Source: Vibrio sp. STUT-A11
GTDB lineage: Bacteria > Pseudomonadota > Gammaproteobacteria > Enterobacterales > Vibrionaceae
Reading direction: 5' to 3'
Length of the DNA: 64,000 bases
NCBI RefSeq assembly: GCF_026000435.1
Contig: NZ_AP026763.1
Location: 2,728,001-2,792,000, forward strand
This document shows, piece by piece, positions 25,741 to 35,781 of this stretch. Numbering within the stretch: the first letter of the stretch is position 1; the number at the start of each line of letters is the position of its first letter. The notes below the pieces were generated by a model. That model was not told where the DNA came from. It ran no database searches and saw only the letters and a program-made list of their open reading frames with translations. A program made the position numbers and the translations under genes.

Positions 25741-27414
25741 TTAATCTTGTCCTAACGTTCTGTATTTTTCACGCAAGTCATTACGAATGCTGATTGCTGT
25801 TAAGTTTAGTCCGACAATCACAGTAATGAGCAGGAAAGAGGTGGCGTACACCAGCGGACGCGCGGCTTCGATATTGGAGGTCTGGAAGCCGACATCATAA
25901 ATATGGAAGCCCAAGTGCATGAACTTTCGATCTAAATGTACGTACGGAAACTGCCCATCAACGGGCAAGCTCGACGCTAACTTCACAACACCCACAAGCA
26001 TGAGTGGCGCCACCTCGCCAGCAGCTCGGGCTATCGCTAGTATCAGGCCGGTAATAATCGCTGGGGTCGCCATGGGTAAAATCACACGCCAAAGCGTTTC
26101 AAATTGGGTGGCTCCAAGCGCTAATGAGCCATGACGAACTGAGCTTGGAATCCGAGTTAATCCTTCTTCTGTCGTTACGATCACAACTGGGAGCGTTAGC
26201 ACAGCAAGCGTCAGTGCCGACCACAGCAGCCCCGGCGTCCCAAAGGTCGGTGCTGGTAACTTCTCGCTATAGAACAGGTTATCGATCGAACCACCGATGG
26301 TGTAAACAAAAAACCCTAAACCAAAGACGCCATAAACAATCGACGGAACACCAGCCAGGTTAATAACCGCAATCCGAATTACTCGTGTCAAAGCATTGTT
26401 CTTGGCGTATTCATGCAGGTAGATCGCCGCAATCACACCCAACGGCATGACGATGATCGACATAATGAGCACTAAGAAAACCGTGCCAAAAATTGCAGGG
26501 AAAACACCGCCTTCTGAATTAGACTCGCGCGGATCGTCCGATAAAAACTTCCAAACCTGCTTGCCCCAGTGCGCGACTTTTCCTGGCAGCGACATTTGGT
26601 TTGGATACCAGTAGTCCAGAATATCTTCGAGTGGAATCGAGACTTGTTCACCAGTCATGTCTTCGACAATCAGAGCATAGCCAGATAGCTGTAAACGAAG
26701 ACCATCAAGCTGCAAGTCCAGACTCGCCAACTCTTGCTCTATTTGTTCCTTTTGCTTCTGGTTATCAGCTAAAAACGCATCGGTAATAGAGTTGTTCAGT
26801 TCATTTTTGCGCTTGTTCAGGCGCAATTGTTCCAACTGCCAGCCGAGATCCTGGAGTTGATTGACCACCAGCGAATCAATCTCATGACGCAATGTTTCCG
26901 CGTCATCTATCTTTTCGTCAAGTATCGTCTGAATATCTTTGTCATATCGCTTGTCTCCGTCCTGAAAGGCAAGCATTTTGCCAAAGAAATATCCGCCGCT
27001 ACTGCGTTCAATGACGGCCAACTCTTCAGGTGTGGTTGGTTCATCCAACTGCATTTGTAAAACTGAAATGAAGTCGGCAGGATAAAGCTCTCGGTTGGCA
27101 ATTTTAATACTCAGACGAGTGGCAAAATCCTCATCGTCGTCGAGTTTCTGCGCGGCCTCTTCTGGTAAGTAACTTTTGGGAACAAAGCTTCGCTCGTAAA
27201 CCTGACCAATGAGTTTACTATTTTCCTGTAGCACTTCACCCTGCACAGGGGTCAGCGCCGCCACATTCCATTGATACAAGGGGGCAGGCCAGAAAAAGGT
27301 TAACCCTTTCCAGCCTATAAGCAGGAGCAAACCTAACACGGAGAGCAAACTGATACTCACCGCTCCACCCGTTAGCCATATCCAAGGTGCGCCTGAACGA
27401 ATCCAATTTAACAC
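25741..27414 (-). CDS. pstA: PstA, phosphate ABC transporter permease (long form)
   Basis: Membrane subunit of the phosphate importer. The C-terminal half (about 300-557) is a standard permease domain with the EAA-type loop (HGSLALGATQFETLWRVILP). At 557 residues it is nearly twice the E. coli protein. After the first membrane helix there is a periplasmic insertion of about 240 residues, rich in charged residues, with heptad-like coiled-coil stretches around 170-250. This long form occurs in vibrios and relatives; the function of the insertion is unknown. Confidence 0.95.
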   Translation of the reverse strand: MLNWIRSGAPWIWLTGGAVSISLLSVLGLLLLIGWKGLTFFWPAPLYQWNVAALTPVQGEVLQENSKLIGQVYERSFVPKSYLPEEAAQKLDDDEDFATRLSIKIANRELYPADFISVLQMQLDEPTTPEELAVIERSSGGYFFGKMLAFQDGDKRYDKDIQTILDEKIDDAETLRHEIDSLVVNQLQDLGWQLEQLRLNKRKNELNNSITDAFLADNQKQKEQIEQELASLDLQLDGLRLQLSGYALIVEDMTGEQVSIPLEDILDYWYPNQMSLPGKVAHWGKQVWKFLSDDPRESNSEGGVFPAIFGTVFLVLIMSIIVMPLGVIAAIYLHEYAKNNALTRVIRIAVINLAGVPSIVYGVFGLGFFVYTIGGSIDNLFYSEKLPAPTFGTPGLLWSALTLAVLTLPVVIVTTEEGLTRIPSSVRHGSLALGATQFETLWRVILPMATPAIITGLILAIARAAGEVAPLMLVGVVKLASSLPVDGQFPYVHLDRKFMHLGFHIYDVGFQTSNIEAARPLVYATSFLLITVIVGLNLTAISIRNDLREKYRTLGQD

Positions 27415-27444
27415 GCGATTACTCGCTCTTTGTTCAAACTACTA

Positions 27445-29652
27445 TTACAACGCACGGTACTTATCTCTCAATCTTTGACGGACAAACTCGGCAAGCGCAT
27501 TCACCGCAAAAGTGAATAAAAACAATATTAATGCTGCAAGGAACAGCAGGCGGAAATGCGTACTGCCTACTTCTGACTCTGGCAACTCAACCGCAATCGT
27601 TGCCGACAAGCTGCGCATTCCCTCTAAGATGTTCCAATCCATAAGTGGTGTGTTACCCGTCGCCATTAGCACGATCATGGTTTCACCTACCGCGCGTCCC
27701 AACCCCATCATAATGGCAGAGAAAATACCGGGACTCGCAGTCAGCAGTACAACGTAAATTAAGGTCTGCCAGGGTGTTGCTCCCAAGGCTAAAGAACCAT
27801 CCGACAAGTGCTTCGGCACTGAGAAAATCGCATCCTCAGCAATAGTGAAAATCGTTGGTATAACCGCAAAACCCATCGCAAGCCCGACGACCAGTGCATT
27901 GCGCTGATCATAACCAATACCATGCTCAGTCAGGAATAAACGCATATCTCCACCGAAAAAGCTCTCCTCGATAGCTGGCGATAACCATACTCCCAACGCG
28001 ATAAGTAGCAACAATAACGGCATCAGTACCAAGGCATGCCAGCCATTTGGCAGTCTGTTTCTTAACGATTGTGGAAGGAGTGCCCAAAGCCCACCTACGA
28101 CCATCGTACCCAGCGGTAATATAAACAGCATCGCCACAACTGTAATCAGATGATCCTCGACAATTGGCGCAAACCAAAGCCCGGCAAGAAAACCGATGAT
28201 TACAGTCGGAAGTGCTTCCATGAGTTCTATCGACGGCTTAACCACTCTTCGCATACGAGGGGACATAAAGTAAGCAGTATAAATTGCGCCTAACACCGCC
28301 AGCGGCACGGAAAACAACATGGCAAACATCGCCGCTTTAATTGTACCAAACGCGATGGGCACTAAACTGAACTTGGCTTCAAAGTCATCACTAGCCGACG
28401 TTGATTGCCAGACAAATTTCGCTTCAGGGTACCCTTCATACCAAACCTCCTGCCATAGTGAGGAGAGTGATACTTCCGGGTAAGGGTTATCCACCACAGC
28501 AACATCCAGCTTGTCGTCTTGCCAGCTAATTAAGTAACGCTCATTACTCGACATCGCCGCTAGCGCTGGCGCTTGCTGATAGGCGCGCTTAAATAACACC
28601 AATTTTTCACTGGTGGTGTAATGACTTTGTACGGTGCCATTGGTATAGAAGCTATAGAAACCTTTGCGATGGGAGTCTGGTAACAAGTACTTGATCTCAG
28701 ACGCCAACTTGAAATTACGGATGTAGGTCAGCGTTCGCTTGTCTCCTTGAAGCGTATCGAACCATTGAGAAACCATGCCGTCATTATGGGTGACAAGCAA
28801 AGAATACGCGCCAGACAACAAATCGATATTTCGTACCGAATGCTTGCTATCACCTTGTGTCAGGTCAATGACCTCACGTACTACAAACGTGAACTTTTCT
28901 TTCTTCAAAATGATCAGCTCTGAACCATCGCGCAGATACAGCGTCTCCCCACCCGGCGTTAGCAATATTTGATCGGGAGAATTGAAACCAGCAGAAAAGG
29001 TAAAATCAATCGTAGTTGGCTCGTCGCCTAACAAAAAAGATGAGAACTGCCAACGGGCGTGAACCTGACCATTTTTAGTCTGCCAGACAATGGTTGGCGA
29101 TTGTTCAGAGGCACTGAAAGCGAATTGAACCACTGGGTCAGATTTATCGGTGAGAGCCAGATTCATACTTGTGTGGAAAGTGACGATCTCTGGTGGACGC
29201 GCATTCTCTTTTAAAGTCGCATTAAACTCAGGCTTGAATATATGTGCTTGCCCTTCTTCGTCAACCAGACCGTACCATCCCCGGCCCGGTGCAGATTGTG
29301 AAAAAGAAACAGGATCGGTGACGAGTTGCTGAGAATAAAGTGAAGGCAGTGCAGATTCATCCATAGAGAAGAATTGGGCTCGGCCATCTTCGCTAAGAAC
29401 AAAAACCTGTTGGGCGTAATCATCAACAGATATCGCTAACGGCTTACCTGCCTGAACACTTCTGGAAGCATAGTTAGTCTCTATTTTCGCATCCGAAAAC
29501 AGAGGAATAATCACCATAGCGAGATAAACAAAAATCAAAATCAGCGCAGCCAATACGCCCACACCACCAGTCGTCACTGCAAGCCTGACCAAACGATCTT
29601 TAATTAGTCGCTTCTTATCTTTTTCCTGCAATGAAAACTCGGCTTGTGCCAT
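27445..29652 (-). CDS. pstC: PstC, phosphate ABC transporter permease (long form)
   Basis: Partner permease to PstA. After an N-terminal membrane helix (about 25-50) comes a roughly 370-residue periplasmic region with beta-propeller-like repeats (for example VDDYAQQVFVLSEDGRAQFF). The permease domain starts near residue 430 and contains the conserved loop DGSLALGATPWQTLIYVVL. Total length is 735 residues against about 320 in E. coli. First gene of the pst operon, with a Pho box about 50 bp upstream of the ATG. Confidence 0.95.
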   Translation of the reverse strand: MAQAEFSLQEKDKKRLIKDRLVRLAVTTGGVGVLAALILIFVYLAMVIIPLFSDAKIETNYASRSVQAGKPLAISVDDYAQQVFVLSEDGRAQFFSMDESALPSLYSQQLVTDPVSFSQSAPGRGWYGLVDEEGQAHIFKPEFNATLKENARPPEIVTFHTSMNLALTDKSDPVVQFAFSASEQSPTIVWQTKNGQVHARWQFSSFLLGDEPTTIDFTFSAGFNSPDQILLTPGGETLYLRDGSELIILKKEKFTFVVREVIDLTQGDSKHSVRNIDLLSGAYSLLVTHNDGMVSQWFDTLQGDKRTLTYIRNFKLASEIKYLLPDSHRKGFYSFYTNGTVQSHYTTSEKLVLFKRAYQQAPALAAMSSNERYLISWQDDKLDVAVVDNPYPEVSLSSLWQEVWYEGYPEAKFVWQSTSASDDFEAKFSLVPIAFGTIKAAMFAMLFSVPLAVLGAIYTAYFMSPRMRRVVKPSIELMEALPTVIIGFLAGLWFAPIVEDHLITVVAMLFILPLGTMVVGGLWALLPQSLRNRLPNGWHALVLMPLLLLLIALGVWLSPAIEESFFGGDMRLFLTEHGIGYDQRNALVVGLAMGFAVIPTIFTIAEDAIFSVPKHLSDGSLALGATPWQTLIYVVLLTASPGIFSAIMMGLGRAVGETMIVLMATGNTPLMDWNILEGMRSLSATIAVELPESEVGSTHFRLLFLAALILFLFTFAVNALAEFVRQRLRDKYRAL

Positions 29653-29698
29653 TTATCTCTCTACCTTTTTCTACTCAGTACCAGAATATGTCTTTTAG

Positions 29699-29716
29699 AT
29701 GACAATTATATTACAG
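29699..29716 (-). promoter_or_regulatory. Pho box of pstCAB-phoU
   Basis: On the minus strand the sequence reads CTGTAAT-ATAA-TTGTCAT, two 7-bp repeats each matching six of seven bases of CTGTCAT, with the canonical 4-bp spacer. PhoB binding is predicted. Confidence 0.75.
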
Positions 29717-29777
29717 ATCACATTAACCAACTGAAAAGAAAACAACTCTGGAATCTAATAAGCACAATGAAATAAAA

Positions 29778-29795
29778 CTGTAACAAAAATCTCAT
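29778..29795 (+). promoter_or_regulatory. Pho box of ppk-ppx
   Basis: CTGTAAC-AAAA-ATCTCAT has the 7+4+7 layout of a Pho box with moderate matches. It lies about 70 bp before the ppk start and would add the polyphosphate operon to the Pho regulon. Confidence 0.55.
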
Positions 29796-29862
29796 AATGT
29801 TCTCACTCAACTATATTTTCCTTGATGAATATGCAACTTTCACCTTTTGGCTAGGTAAGATA

Positions 29863-31953
29863 ATGAGCACTGAAAAACTATATGTAGAAAAAGAGCTTAG
29901 TTGGTTGTCTTTTAATGAACGAGTATTGCAAGAAGCCGCAGATAAGACCGTTCCATTGATCGAGCGAATACGATTTCTCGGGATCTTTTCCAACAACCTG
30001 GATGAATTTTATAAAGTGCGTTTTGCTGACGTAAAACGCAGAATCCTAATCAATCAAGAACGCGGTGTAAACGACAGCTCCAAACGCCTGCTGTCAAGGA
30101 TGCAAGCGAAAGCGTTCAAGCTTAACGAAAAATTCGACGAACTTTACAGTGAATTAATACGAGAAATGGCGCGACGTCGCATTTTCTTGGTCAACGAACA
30201 GCAACTTGATGAACTGCAGCAGAAGTGGATAACCAAATACTTCCGTAACGAAGTGATGCCACATATTACGCCGCTACTGATGAAAGACGAAATCGACGTC
30301 CTGCAATTCCTCAAAGACGAATACGCTTATATCGCCGTAGAGTTACGCAAAGAACAACACTCGCAGTACGCGTTGATCGAAATTCCAACCGACCACTTGC
30401 CTCGCTTCGTGATGGTACCAGAGCAAAAAGGCAAACGTCGTAAGACCATCATTTTACTCGATAACATTATTCGCTACTGCTTAGATGAACTGTTCAAAGG
30501 CTTCTTCGACTATGACGAATTAAATGGCTATGCTGTGAAGATGACTCGGGATGCAGAATACGACTTACGCAATGAAATCGAATACAGCTTGCTGGAACAG
30601 ATGTCTGAAGGCGTAAACCAGCGCCTTACCGCAATGCCAGTGCGCTTTGTGTATGAGCGGGAAATGCCACAGGATATGCTCGACTTTTTGTGTAATAAGC
30701 TGAAAATTTCGAGCTACGATAACCTTATTCCCGGAAATCGCTACCAGAACTTCAAAGACTTTATCTCCTTCCCTAACGTTGGACGTGACTACCTAGAAAA
30801 CAAACCTATGCCGCCAATGAAGTGCGCGGATTTCGAAGGTTATCCCAACAGCTTCAAGGCGATTAAAGCCAAGGACATTCTGCTTTACTATCCGTATCAT
30901 ACTTTTGACCATATCACAGAGTTAGTTCGCCAAGCCTCGTTCGATCCGAAAGTCATCGGTATAAAAATCAATGTATATCGTGTCGCTAAAGATTCACGAT
31001 TAATGAACTCATTGATTGACGCCGTGCATAACGGCAAGAACGTCACGGTTGTTGTCGAACTGCAAGCACGCTTTGATGAAGAAGCGAATATTGAATGGTC
31101 TAAAGTACTGACAGAGGCAGGCGTGCACGTTATTTTCGGTGCTCCGGGCCTGAAGATACACTCTAAATTACTGCTCATTAGCCGTCGTGAAGATGACGAC
31201 ATCGTTCGCTATGCACACATCGGTACGGGTAACTTCCACGAAAAAACCGCGCGAATTTATACCGACTTCGCTCTACTTACCGCTGACCAAGAACTCACTA
31301 CAGAAGTTCGCAATGTCTTCGGTTATATCGAGAACCCTTATCGCCCGGTAAAATTCAATCATCTGATGGTTTCTCCACGAAATTCGCGTTCACAAATCTA
31401 TCGTCTCATCGATGGTGAAATCGCCAACGCGAAAGTAGGGAAAAAAGCCAGCCTGACGATCAAAATTAACAATCTTGTCGACAAGGGCATCGTCACCCGA
31501 CTTTACGCGGCCAGTAATGCCGGCGTAAAAATAAATATGATCATTCGTGGCATGTGTTCTCTGGTACCGGGGCTCGAAGGAGTGAGTGAGAATATCCGTA
31601 TCATCAGTATCGTGGACCGATTTTTGGAACACCCAAGGGTGATCATCGCCCACAACGATGGCGATCCTCAGGTTTACATCTCGTCGGCAGACTGGATGAC
31701 TCGTAACATCGATCACCGCATTGAGGTCACGACACCAATTCGTGATCCTCGCTTGAAAAAGAGAATTATTGATATAATCAACATTCACTTTACCGATACC
31801 GTAAAGGCACGCTTGATAGATAAAGAGATGAGCAATAGCTACGTACCTCGCGGTAACCGTAAAAAAGTTCGCTCACAAGTTGCCATCTATGACTATCTTA
31901 AAAATATAGAAAAGCAAACCAGAAGACAAAGGCCAGATGTCTCAGATACTTGA
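29863..31953 (+). CDS. ppk: Polyphosphate kinase 1
   Basis: Makes long-chain polyphosphate from ATP. The 696-residue protein begins MSTEKLYVEKELSWLSFNERVL, colinear with E. coli PPK, after AGGTAAG; an earlier in-frame ATG at 29797 adds a non-conserved leader. The phospholipase D-like catalytic halves carry the active histidine regions KIHSKLLLISR and HIGTGNFHEKTARIYTDF. ppx overlaps its last 17 bp. Confidence 0.97.
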   Translation: MSTEKLYVEKELSWLSFNERVLQEAADKTVPLIERIRFLGIFSNNLDEFYKVRFADVKRRILINQERGVNDSSKRLLSRMQAKAFKLNEKFDELYSELIREMARRRIFLVNEQQLDELQQKWITKYFRNEVMPHITPLLMKDEIDVLQFLKDEYAYIAVELRKEQHSQYALIEIPTDHLPRFVMVPEQKGKRRKTIILLDNIIRYCLDELFKGFFDYDELNGYAVKMTRDAEYDLRNEIEYSLLEQMSEGVNQRLTAMPVRFVYEREMPQDMLDFLCNKLKISSYDNLIPGNRYQNFKDFISFPNVGRDYLENKPMPPMKCADFEGYPNSFKAIKAKDILLYYPYHTFDHITELVRQASFDPKVIGIKINVYRVAKDSRLMNSLIDAVHNGKNVTVVVELQARFDEEANIEWSKVLTEAGVHVIFGAPGLKIHSKLLLISRREDDDIVRYAHIGTGNFHEKTARIYTDFALLTADQELTTEVRNVFGYIENPYRPVKFNHLMVSPRNSRSQIYRLIDGEIANAKVGKKASLTIKINNLVDKGIVTRLYAASNAGVKINMIIRGMCSLVPGLEGVSENIRIISIVDRFLEHPRVIIAHNDGDPQVYISSADWMTRNIDHRIEVTTPIRDPRLKKRIIDIINIHFTDTVKARLIDKEMSNSYVPRGNRKKVRSQVAIYDYLKNIEKQTRRQRPDVSDT

Positions 31954-33442
31954 ACAAGATGAACGTTATATTGCCGCGATTGATCTCGGCTCGAATAGTT
32001 TCCACATGGTGGTGGCAAAAGTTGTCGGTAGTGACCTGCAATTAGTCAGCCGTCACAAACAACGAGTTCGTATGGCTTCGGGCCTGGACAGTGAGTTGAA
32101 CTTAAGCCATGCATCGATGGAGCGCGCTCTTGAGTGCCTGGCTATGTTTGCCGAACGTCTGCAAGGCTTTGACGAGTCTAACGTGCGCATTGCCGCGACG
32201 CATACGCTTAGAAGAGCCAAAAACGCACACTTGTTTATCAACCGCGCCAAAGAGGTGATGCCGTTCCCGATTGAAATCATCCCGGGAGAGGAAGAAGCAC
32301 GTCTGATTTATTTAGGCGTGGCACATACTCAGGTCGAGTCAAATTCGAAACTCGTTGTTGATATCGGCGGCGGCAGTACCGAGATGATCATCGGTCAGGG
32401 CTTTGAACCAGAGCTTCTTAACAGCAAACAAATGGGTTGCGTCAGCTTTACCGAACAGTTTTTCAAAAATGGCAAACTGTCTGGAAAGAACTTTAGCAAA
32501 GCCATGCTGGCGGCAGAGCAAAAGCTGGAATCTATTGCGAGTAAGTATCGTAAAAAAGGCTGGGACATTGCGCTTGGTTCTTCCGGTACGATTAAAGCCA
32601 TTCAAGAAGTATTGATTGGGCTGGGCTATGAAGATGGCCTAATTACATTAAAACGTCTCAATAAACTTATAGAGACTTTATGTGCCTTTGCCTCCATTGA
32701 CGACATTGAACTCAGTGGGCTAACCGAGGAACGTAAGCCCGTTTTTGCAGCTGGTGTGGCGATTCTTAGCGCGATTTTCCAGGCATTAAAAATCGAACAG
32801 ATGTTCTTTTCCGATGGGGCCCTGAGAGAAGGATTGTTGTATGAGATGGAAGAACGCTTTGCCCGTTCTGATATTCGCATGCGCACCACTGAAAACTTAG
32901 CTCAGAAACATCGCGTCGACCTTGAACATGCGGCACGTGTTAAAGGCCATGCCAGAGACATGTTAGAACACGTTCATTCCGAGCTGGGCATTAAGAAGAA
33001 AAGCGATCTGTTCGACTTATTAGAGTGGGCGGCACTGCTACACGAAGTCGGCCTGAGCATTAACTTACGCAGTTTTCATCGCCACTCCTTTTATATTCTC
33101 TTACACTCGACGCTGCAGGGCTTTAACCGAGAGCAGCAGTTGGTGTTAGCAACGCTGGCTCGCTTTCAGCGCAAAGCGTTAAAGCTCAATGAATTGCCTG
33201 AGTTTAACCTTTACAAACAAAGTGATGTTCTTAGCTTGATTAAAATCCTGCGGATTTCGATCGTGCTAAATGGCCAGCGCAACGACGAGCCTCTGCCCAA
33301 CATCACTCTGTCGATCAAAGATGATGTCTGGACGTTAACCTGTACGGATGAAGAGTGGCTGGAGAACAATAAGTTGCTTCATGCAGATTTGCAGGAAGAA
33401 CAATTGCGCTGGGAAAACGCGAAGTGGGTGCTCACCTTCTAA
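31937..33442 (+). CDS. ppx: Exopolyphosphatase
   Basis: Ppx/GppA phosphatase that hydrolyses polyphosphate from the chain end. The 501-residue protein has the ASKHA-fold phosphate loops AAIDLGSNSFHMVVAKV (about 13-29) and VDIGGGSTEMIIG (near 137-149), and a C-terminal HD-like helical region (AALLHEVGLSINLRSFHRHS). It starts inside the end of ppk, so synthesis and degradation enzymes are translationally linked. GppA is the alternative; pairing with ppk favours Ppx. Confidence 0.95.
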   Translation: MSQILEQDERYIAAIDLGSNSFHMVVAKVVGSDLQLVSRHKQRVRMASGLDSELNLSHASMERALECLAMFAERLQGFDESNVRIAATHTLRRAKNAHLFINRAKEVMPFPIEIIPGEEEARLIYLGVAHTQVESNSKLVVDIGGGSTEMIIGQGFEPELLNSKQMGCVSFTEQFFKNGKLSGKNFSKAMLAAEQKLESIASKYRKKGWDIALGSSGTIKAIQEVLIGLGYEDGLITLKRLNKLIETLCAFASIDDIELSGLTEERKPVFAAGVAILSAIFQALKIEQMFFSDGALREGLLYEMEERFARSDIRMRTTENLAQKHRVDLEHAARVKGHARDMLEHVHSELGIKKKSDLFDLLEWAALLHEVGLSINLRSFHRHSFYILLHSTLQGFNREQQLVLATLARFQRKALKLNELPEFNLYKQSDVLSLIKILRISIVLNGQRNDEPLPNITLSIKDDVWTLTCTDEEWLENNKLLHADLQEEQLRWENAKWVLTF

Positions 33443-33466
33443 AATAAGGCAACGCTCTGAATGAAG

Positions 33467-33496
33467 AAGTCGGCTGATTATAAGCCGACTTTTTTT
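33467..33496 (+). terminator. Terminator of ppk-ppx
   Basis: AGTCGGCT/AGCCGACT stem followed by a seven-T run. It overlaps the last codons of the convergent pstS gene. Confidence 0.8.
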
Positions 33497-34443
33497 AACT
33501 CTTCTTTTGCAAAATCCGCCGTGATTGGCACGTAACCATCTTTCTCAACTAACGCCTGCCCTTGAGCAGAGAAGATAAACCGGATGAATTCTGCTTCGAT
33601 AGGTGAAAGCGGGTAATCCGGGTGCTTGTTTACGTAGACATAGAGAAAACGTGAAAGTGGGTACTTACCCGTGACGATATTATCCCGAGTTGGACGGATG
33701 TAGTCTGTACCCGTTTTAGCGATAGGTATCAGACGTACTCCCGATACTCGGTAGCCAACACCAGAATAACCGACGCCACTTATTGTGGATGCAACAGACT
33801 GTACCACAGAGGCAGAGCCTGGTTGCTCATTGACACGGGTTTTAAAGTCACCACCGCACAAGGCGTTACTTTTAAAGTAGCCGTAAGTCCCCGACACCGA
33901 GTTACGACCAAATAGTTGCACATTGCGCTTGGCCCATTCCGCCTGTACTCCGAGTTGTTGCCAGTTAGTGATGAATTGGCTTTCACCACAACGCAACGTT
34001 GCTGAAAACATCGCATCCAGTTGCTTAAAGTTCAGCCCCGGTATGGGGTTATCCTGATGGACAAAGATACCAATAGCGTCAATCGCAACACGCAAAGCCG
34101 TCGGCTTGTAACCGTGCCCACTTTCAAACGCTTCGATTTCTCTTAAGCGCATAGGACGACTCATCGGTCCGAACTGGGCGGTTTGTTCTGCTAACGCGGG
34201 GGGCGCAGTTGACGATCCTGAAGCTTGAACCTGAGCATTAATGTTTGGATAAATGGACTTGAACTCTTCGACCCATAGCGTCGTCATGCCCGCTAAGGTA
34301 TCGGATCCAACAGAAAGCAAGTTGCCGACAATACCCGTTGTTTTCTGGTAACTCGGCAACGGTTTATCTTTTGCTAAAGACGCACCTGAGCTCATCAATG
34401 CAATTAGCGCCACAAGTACTGATTTACTCACTCGGAATACCAT
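33478..34443 (-). CDS. pstS: PstS-family phosphate-binding protein
   Basis: Periplasmic phosphate-binding protein feeding PstCAB. The 321-residue precursor has a signal peptide (cleavage near SGASLA-KD) and the phosphate-binding loops SVGSDTLAGMT and ASGSSTAPPAL, plus GRNSVSGTYGYF. It lies downstream of phoB-phoR rather than with pstCAB, and its start overlaps the phoR stop by one base. Sensor and binding protein are thus made from one transcript. Confidence 0.94.
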   Translation of the reverse strand: MVFRVSKSVLVALIALMSSGASLAKDKPLPSYQKTTGIVGNLLSVGSDTLAGMTTLWVEEFKSIYPNINAQVQASGSSTAPPALAEQTAQFGPMSRPMRLREIEAFESGHGYKPTALRVAIDAIGIFVHQDNPIPGLNFKQLDAMFSATLRCGESQFITNWQQLGVQAEWAKRNVQLFGRNSVSGTYGYFKSNALCGGDFKTRVNEQPGSASVVQSVASTISGVGYSGVGYRVSGVRLIPIAKTGTDYIRPTRDNIVTGKYPLSRFLYVYVNKHPDYPLSPIEAEFIRFIFSAQGQALVEKDGYVPITADFAKEELKKVGL

Positions 34444-35741
34444 TACTTCGCCACCAAACGGCCAGGAAGTACAAACGAGAACTTACTCCCTACGCCGACC
34501 TCACTGTGGATTTCTAAATGAGAGTCATGATGGCTAAGAGCATGTTTTACAATCGCCAAGCCCAGACCACTGCCACCCGTATCACGCGATCGAGCCTTGT
34601 CTACACGATAAAAACGTTCCGTCAGTCGGTGTAAGTGTTGAGGCTCGATACCATCACCACTGTCTTCCACTTCCAAACAGGCTCCTTGAGCATTCTGATA
34701 CCAACGCACATTAATATTGGCGCCTGGCGGAGTATATTTCACGGCGTTATACACTAAGTTGGAGATCGCACTACGAAGCTGGTCATCGTCCCCGAACACG
34801 CGCAGGCTTTCGTCGACATCGAATTTCAGTTTATGATGATCGTCGCCACTCAGGCTTGCCGCTTCTTTTTCCAGTACTTCAAGCATTGCAGGAACATTAA
34901 CGATATCTTCCAGCTCATGCATCGGTGCAGCTTCTATTTTAGATAACGTCAGCAATTGATTAACCAATGCGTTCATGCGGTTAAGCTGTTCGGTCATAAC
35001 GCCGTGTGCTTTGGTCCACATAGGGCCGACAATCATATCCGGATCTTCGGTCATCTCCAGATAGCCTTGCAGAACCGTCATTGGCGTGCGCAGTTCATGA
35101 GAAACATTGGCAAAAAAGTTGCGGCGCATGCCTTCCAGTTGTTTTAACTGACTCACATCACGCACAACCATCAGATGCTCGCCTTCAGTGTAAGGTACGA
35201 TACGCAGCTCTAGCATACGCTCCACATTGATAGGTGAACGCATTTCTAGAGGGTCAGAGAAATCTTGTTTATTGAGGTACTTAATGAAGTCGGGCGTGCG
35301 AATCAGGTTTGAAATCGGTTGACCGGAATCTTCTGGCCAGTGAAAACCCAAAAGGTGCTGTGCAAGTTTGTTGCACCAGACAATATTGCCTTCCGCACGG
35401 AATACCACCACCGCATCTGGCAGTGATTCTGCACCATTTCTAAAACGACGAATGAGGTTAGTTAGCTCTTTGCGCTTACGGCGTTGGCGTTGTTGCAAAC
35501 GGTATAAGCCATTAAAGAGCGACTCCCAATTACCACTACCAGAAGGAGGCGTAAGACGCTTTTCGTCCCATAACCAAGAGGACAATCGAACTTGATTATG
35601 TAAATGCCACACAAGCTGCAACGCCGTCGCTGCTAATAGCAACCACGGCATATAACCGAATATCCAACCTACTATCACCCAGGGGGTGTAAAAAAAAGCC
35701 AGCTCCCAGGCCAGCTTTTTCCACGTTAATCTTTCAACCAC
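34443..35741 (-). CDS. phoR: PhoR, phosphate sensor histidine kinase
   Basis: Inner-membrane kinase that phosphorylates PhoB when phosphate is scarce. The 432-residue protein has two N-terminal membrane segments (about 10-45), a PAS domain (about 95-190), the H-box FFANVSHELRTPMTVLQG with the phosphoacceptor histidine, the N-box (SAISNLVYNAVKYTPPG) and GSGLGLAIVKH. It is downstream of phoB in the same operon. Confidence 0.97.
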   Translation of the reverse strand: MVERLTWKKLAWELAFFYTPWVIVGWIFGYMPWLLLAATALQLVWHLHNQVRLSSWLWDEKRLTPPSGSGNWESLFNGLYRLQQRQRRKRKELTNLIRRFRNGAESLPDAVVVFRAEGNIVWCNKLAQHLLGFHWPEDSGQPISNLIRTPDFIKYLNKQDFSDPLEMRSPINVERMLELRIVPYTEGEHLMVVRDVSQLKQLEGMRRNFFANVSHELRTPMTVLQGYLEMTEDPDMIVGPMWTKAHGVMTEQLNRMNALVNQLLTLSKIEAAPMHELEDIVNVPAMLEVLEKEAASLSGDDHHKLKFDVDESLRVFGDDDQLRSAISNLVYNAVKYTPPGANINVRWYQNAQGACLEVEDSGDGIEPQHLHRLTERFYRVDKARSRDTGGSGLGLAIVKHALSHHDSHLEIHSEVGVGSKFSFVLPGRLVAK

Positions 35742-35781
35742 TCATTACTCCAAAAATGGGACCGATTAGCTGACTACCAAC

